DNA of 64,000 nucleotides from Candidatus Aquicultor sp. Its GTDB lineage: Bacteria; Actinomycetota; Aquicultoria; Aquicultorales; Aquicultoraceae. The stretch is taken from NCBI GenBank assembly GCA_036504445.1, contig DASXVE010000009.1:25113-89112 (forward strand), written 5' to 3'. Both the position numbers and the translations under genes were made by a program. Of the stretch, positions 63,363-64,000 are shown in pieces; the stretch's first letter is position 1, and every line of letters starts with the position of its first letter. Below the pieces are notes generated by a model. That model had not been told where the DNA came from, made no database searches, and saw only the letters and a program-made list of their open reading frames with translations.

Positions 63363-63818
63363 ATGAAATTGAAAGTACTTGTAGGAAGCGGAGAAAGAAT
63401 TGGACTACTTACATTGCCGTTTTTGCTAGTTGGCTTGATTCTGAATACTATGATTCCATCTCTATTCAATGTTGGTGGTCCATCAATTGTTCTAAAGGCG
63501 ATTTCTATTGTCATCCTAATTCCTGGGGTTACAATTTGGATATGGTCAGTAGTCTTAATCTTGACAAAAGTACCCAAGAAAGAACTGATAACAAACGGAC
63601 CCTACTCTTTAGTTAGGCATCCACTATATACAAATGCGGCTCTGCTTGTGCTTCCATGGATTGGTTTTCTATTTAACACCTGGTTAGGAGTCTTGATTGG
63701 AACTATCGTATACATTGGGTCTAGGATGTTTTCGCCTGAAGAAGAAAAAGTACTGTCAAAGATTTTTGGTGCGGCCTGGGATGAATATTGCAATAGGGTA
63801 AAGATACCGTGGCTATAA
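63363..63818 (+). CDS. Isoprenylcysteine carboxyl methyltransferase-like membrane protein
   Basis: The 151-residue protein has three to four membrane helices and the ICMT/PEMT signature NGPYSLVRHPLYTNAALLVL, followed by EEEKVLSKIFGAAWDEYCNR. These segments bind S-adenosylmethionine in the family. Bacterial members methylate varied substrates, mostly unknown. GGAGGGGGAAG precedes the start. The gene is AT-rich, unlike the GC-rich gene before it. Confidence 0.8.
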   Translation: MKLKVLVGSGERIGLLTLPFLLVGLILNTMIPSLFNVGGPSIVLKAISIVILIPGVTIWIWSVVLILTKVPKKELITNGPYSLVRHPLYTNAALLVLPWIGFLFNTWLGVLIGTIVYIGSRMFSPEEEKVLSKIFGAAWDEYCNRVKIPWL

Positions 63819-63862
63819 AGAAGGTCCTCTCAAGGCCCTACCGGCGAGGGCGTCTCGCTGAA

Positions 63863-64000
63863 AGGAGATGCTATGAAAGAGGTAGTCGCTGACCGCTCCA
63901 GGGAATATATAGTAGTACAACCTGGAGTAGATAGGCTATAGGCTGGATATTGTTCTGGGGCTTTAAGACCCTGAAAAGGAGATTGGTCTTCGCCTATAGC
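63863..64000 (+). repeat. Long direct repeat, copy B (identical to 46101-46238)
   Basis: Identical for 138 bases to 46101-46238 and running off the window edge. It contains the same ribosome site, 22-codon frame, inverted repeats and the first of the two structured units. Confidence 0.9.

Noticed and set aside
46101..64000. The two 138-base repeats as ends of one 17.8-kb mobile element
   Set aside because: They enclose core genes (infC, rpmI, rplT, pheS, pheT) and are in direct orientation within different contexts, so a dispersed repeat is likelier than element ends.

Overview
The window looks like a moderate-GC bacterial chromosome. A deep-branching Actinomycetota lineage is my best guess, with low confidence. 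Pointers are a DnaQ-exonuclease/GIY-YIG fusion of the Rv2191 type, a DUF3052 fragment, many SpoIIE-type phosphatases with STAS proteins, an LPxTG protein, SLH-domain surface proteins, and tRNA genes that do not encode CCA. Firmicute-like regulation is also present: a T-box before pheST and a yybP-ykoY riboswitch. No species can be named from the sequence alone.

Layout. 1-11.4 kb is mostly housekeeping: the end of a cobalt-type ABC ATPase, a STAS protein, an SLH surface protein, a TPR membrane protein, a protein disulfide oxidoreductase with an in-frame TGA exactly at a CxxC cysteine (selenoprotein candidate), a nucleotidyltransferase, the DnaQ/GIY-YIG protein, an endonuclease IV-like protein, a DHH phosphoesterase broken by a TGA, and a CCA-adding enzyme that seems to start at ATA. 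11.4-16.2 kb begins at tRNA-Val and is an AT-richer island: HsdS-like, JAB and E1/ThiF remnants followed by an intact TcmP/three-Cys-motif radical SAM pair. 16.2-33 kb holds an LPxTG miniprotein, an Mn riboswitch upstream of htpX, two large sensor-type PP2C phosphatases, a P-type Mg ATPase, a UPF0016 cation exporter, UbiA, a CAP-domain protein and a cyclase.

33-40.3 kb is a phosphate regulon: psiE-phoP-phoR-pstS-pstC-pstA on the minus strand, divergent from pstB, with a three-repeat PHO box between them. 40-44.5 kb has a second STAS protein, a DUF1385 protein, tRNA-Gln and a BrnT/BrnA toxin-antitoxin module whose promoter contains a palindromic operator. 46.8-52.5 kb is the translation cluster infC (ATC start)-rpmI-rplT, T-box, pheS-pheT, followed by a sugar-nucleotide transferase.

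The flanks of that core cluster (44.5-46.7 and 53.6-64 kb) are accessory DNA. They contain secreted proteins, decayed genes, GC-rich islets, at least seven tRNA-3'-end-like fragments mostly followed by a terminator hairpin, four arrays of a TTTTAGACA-type motif with an exact 21-bp period that resemble transposon-end binding sites, and a repeat of at least 138 bp at 46.1 and 63.9 kb that contains part of a tandem structured unit. These point to repeated insertion next to tRNA genes by an unrecognised element whose transposase is not in the window.
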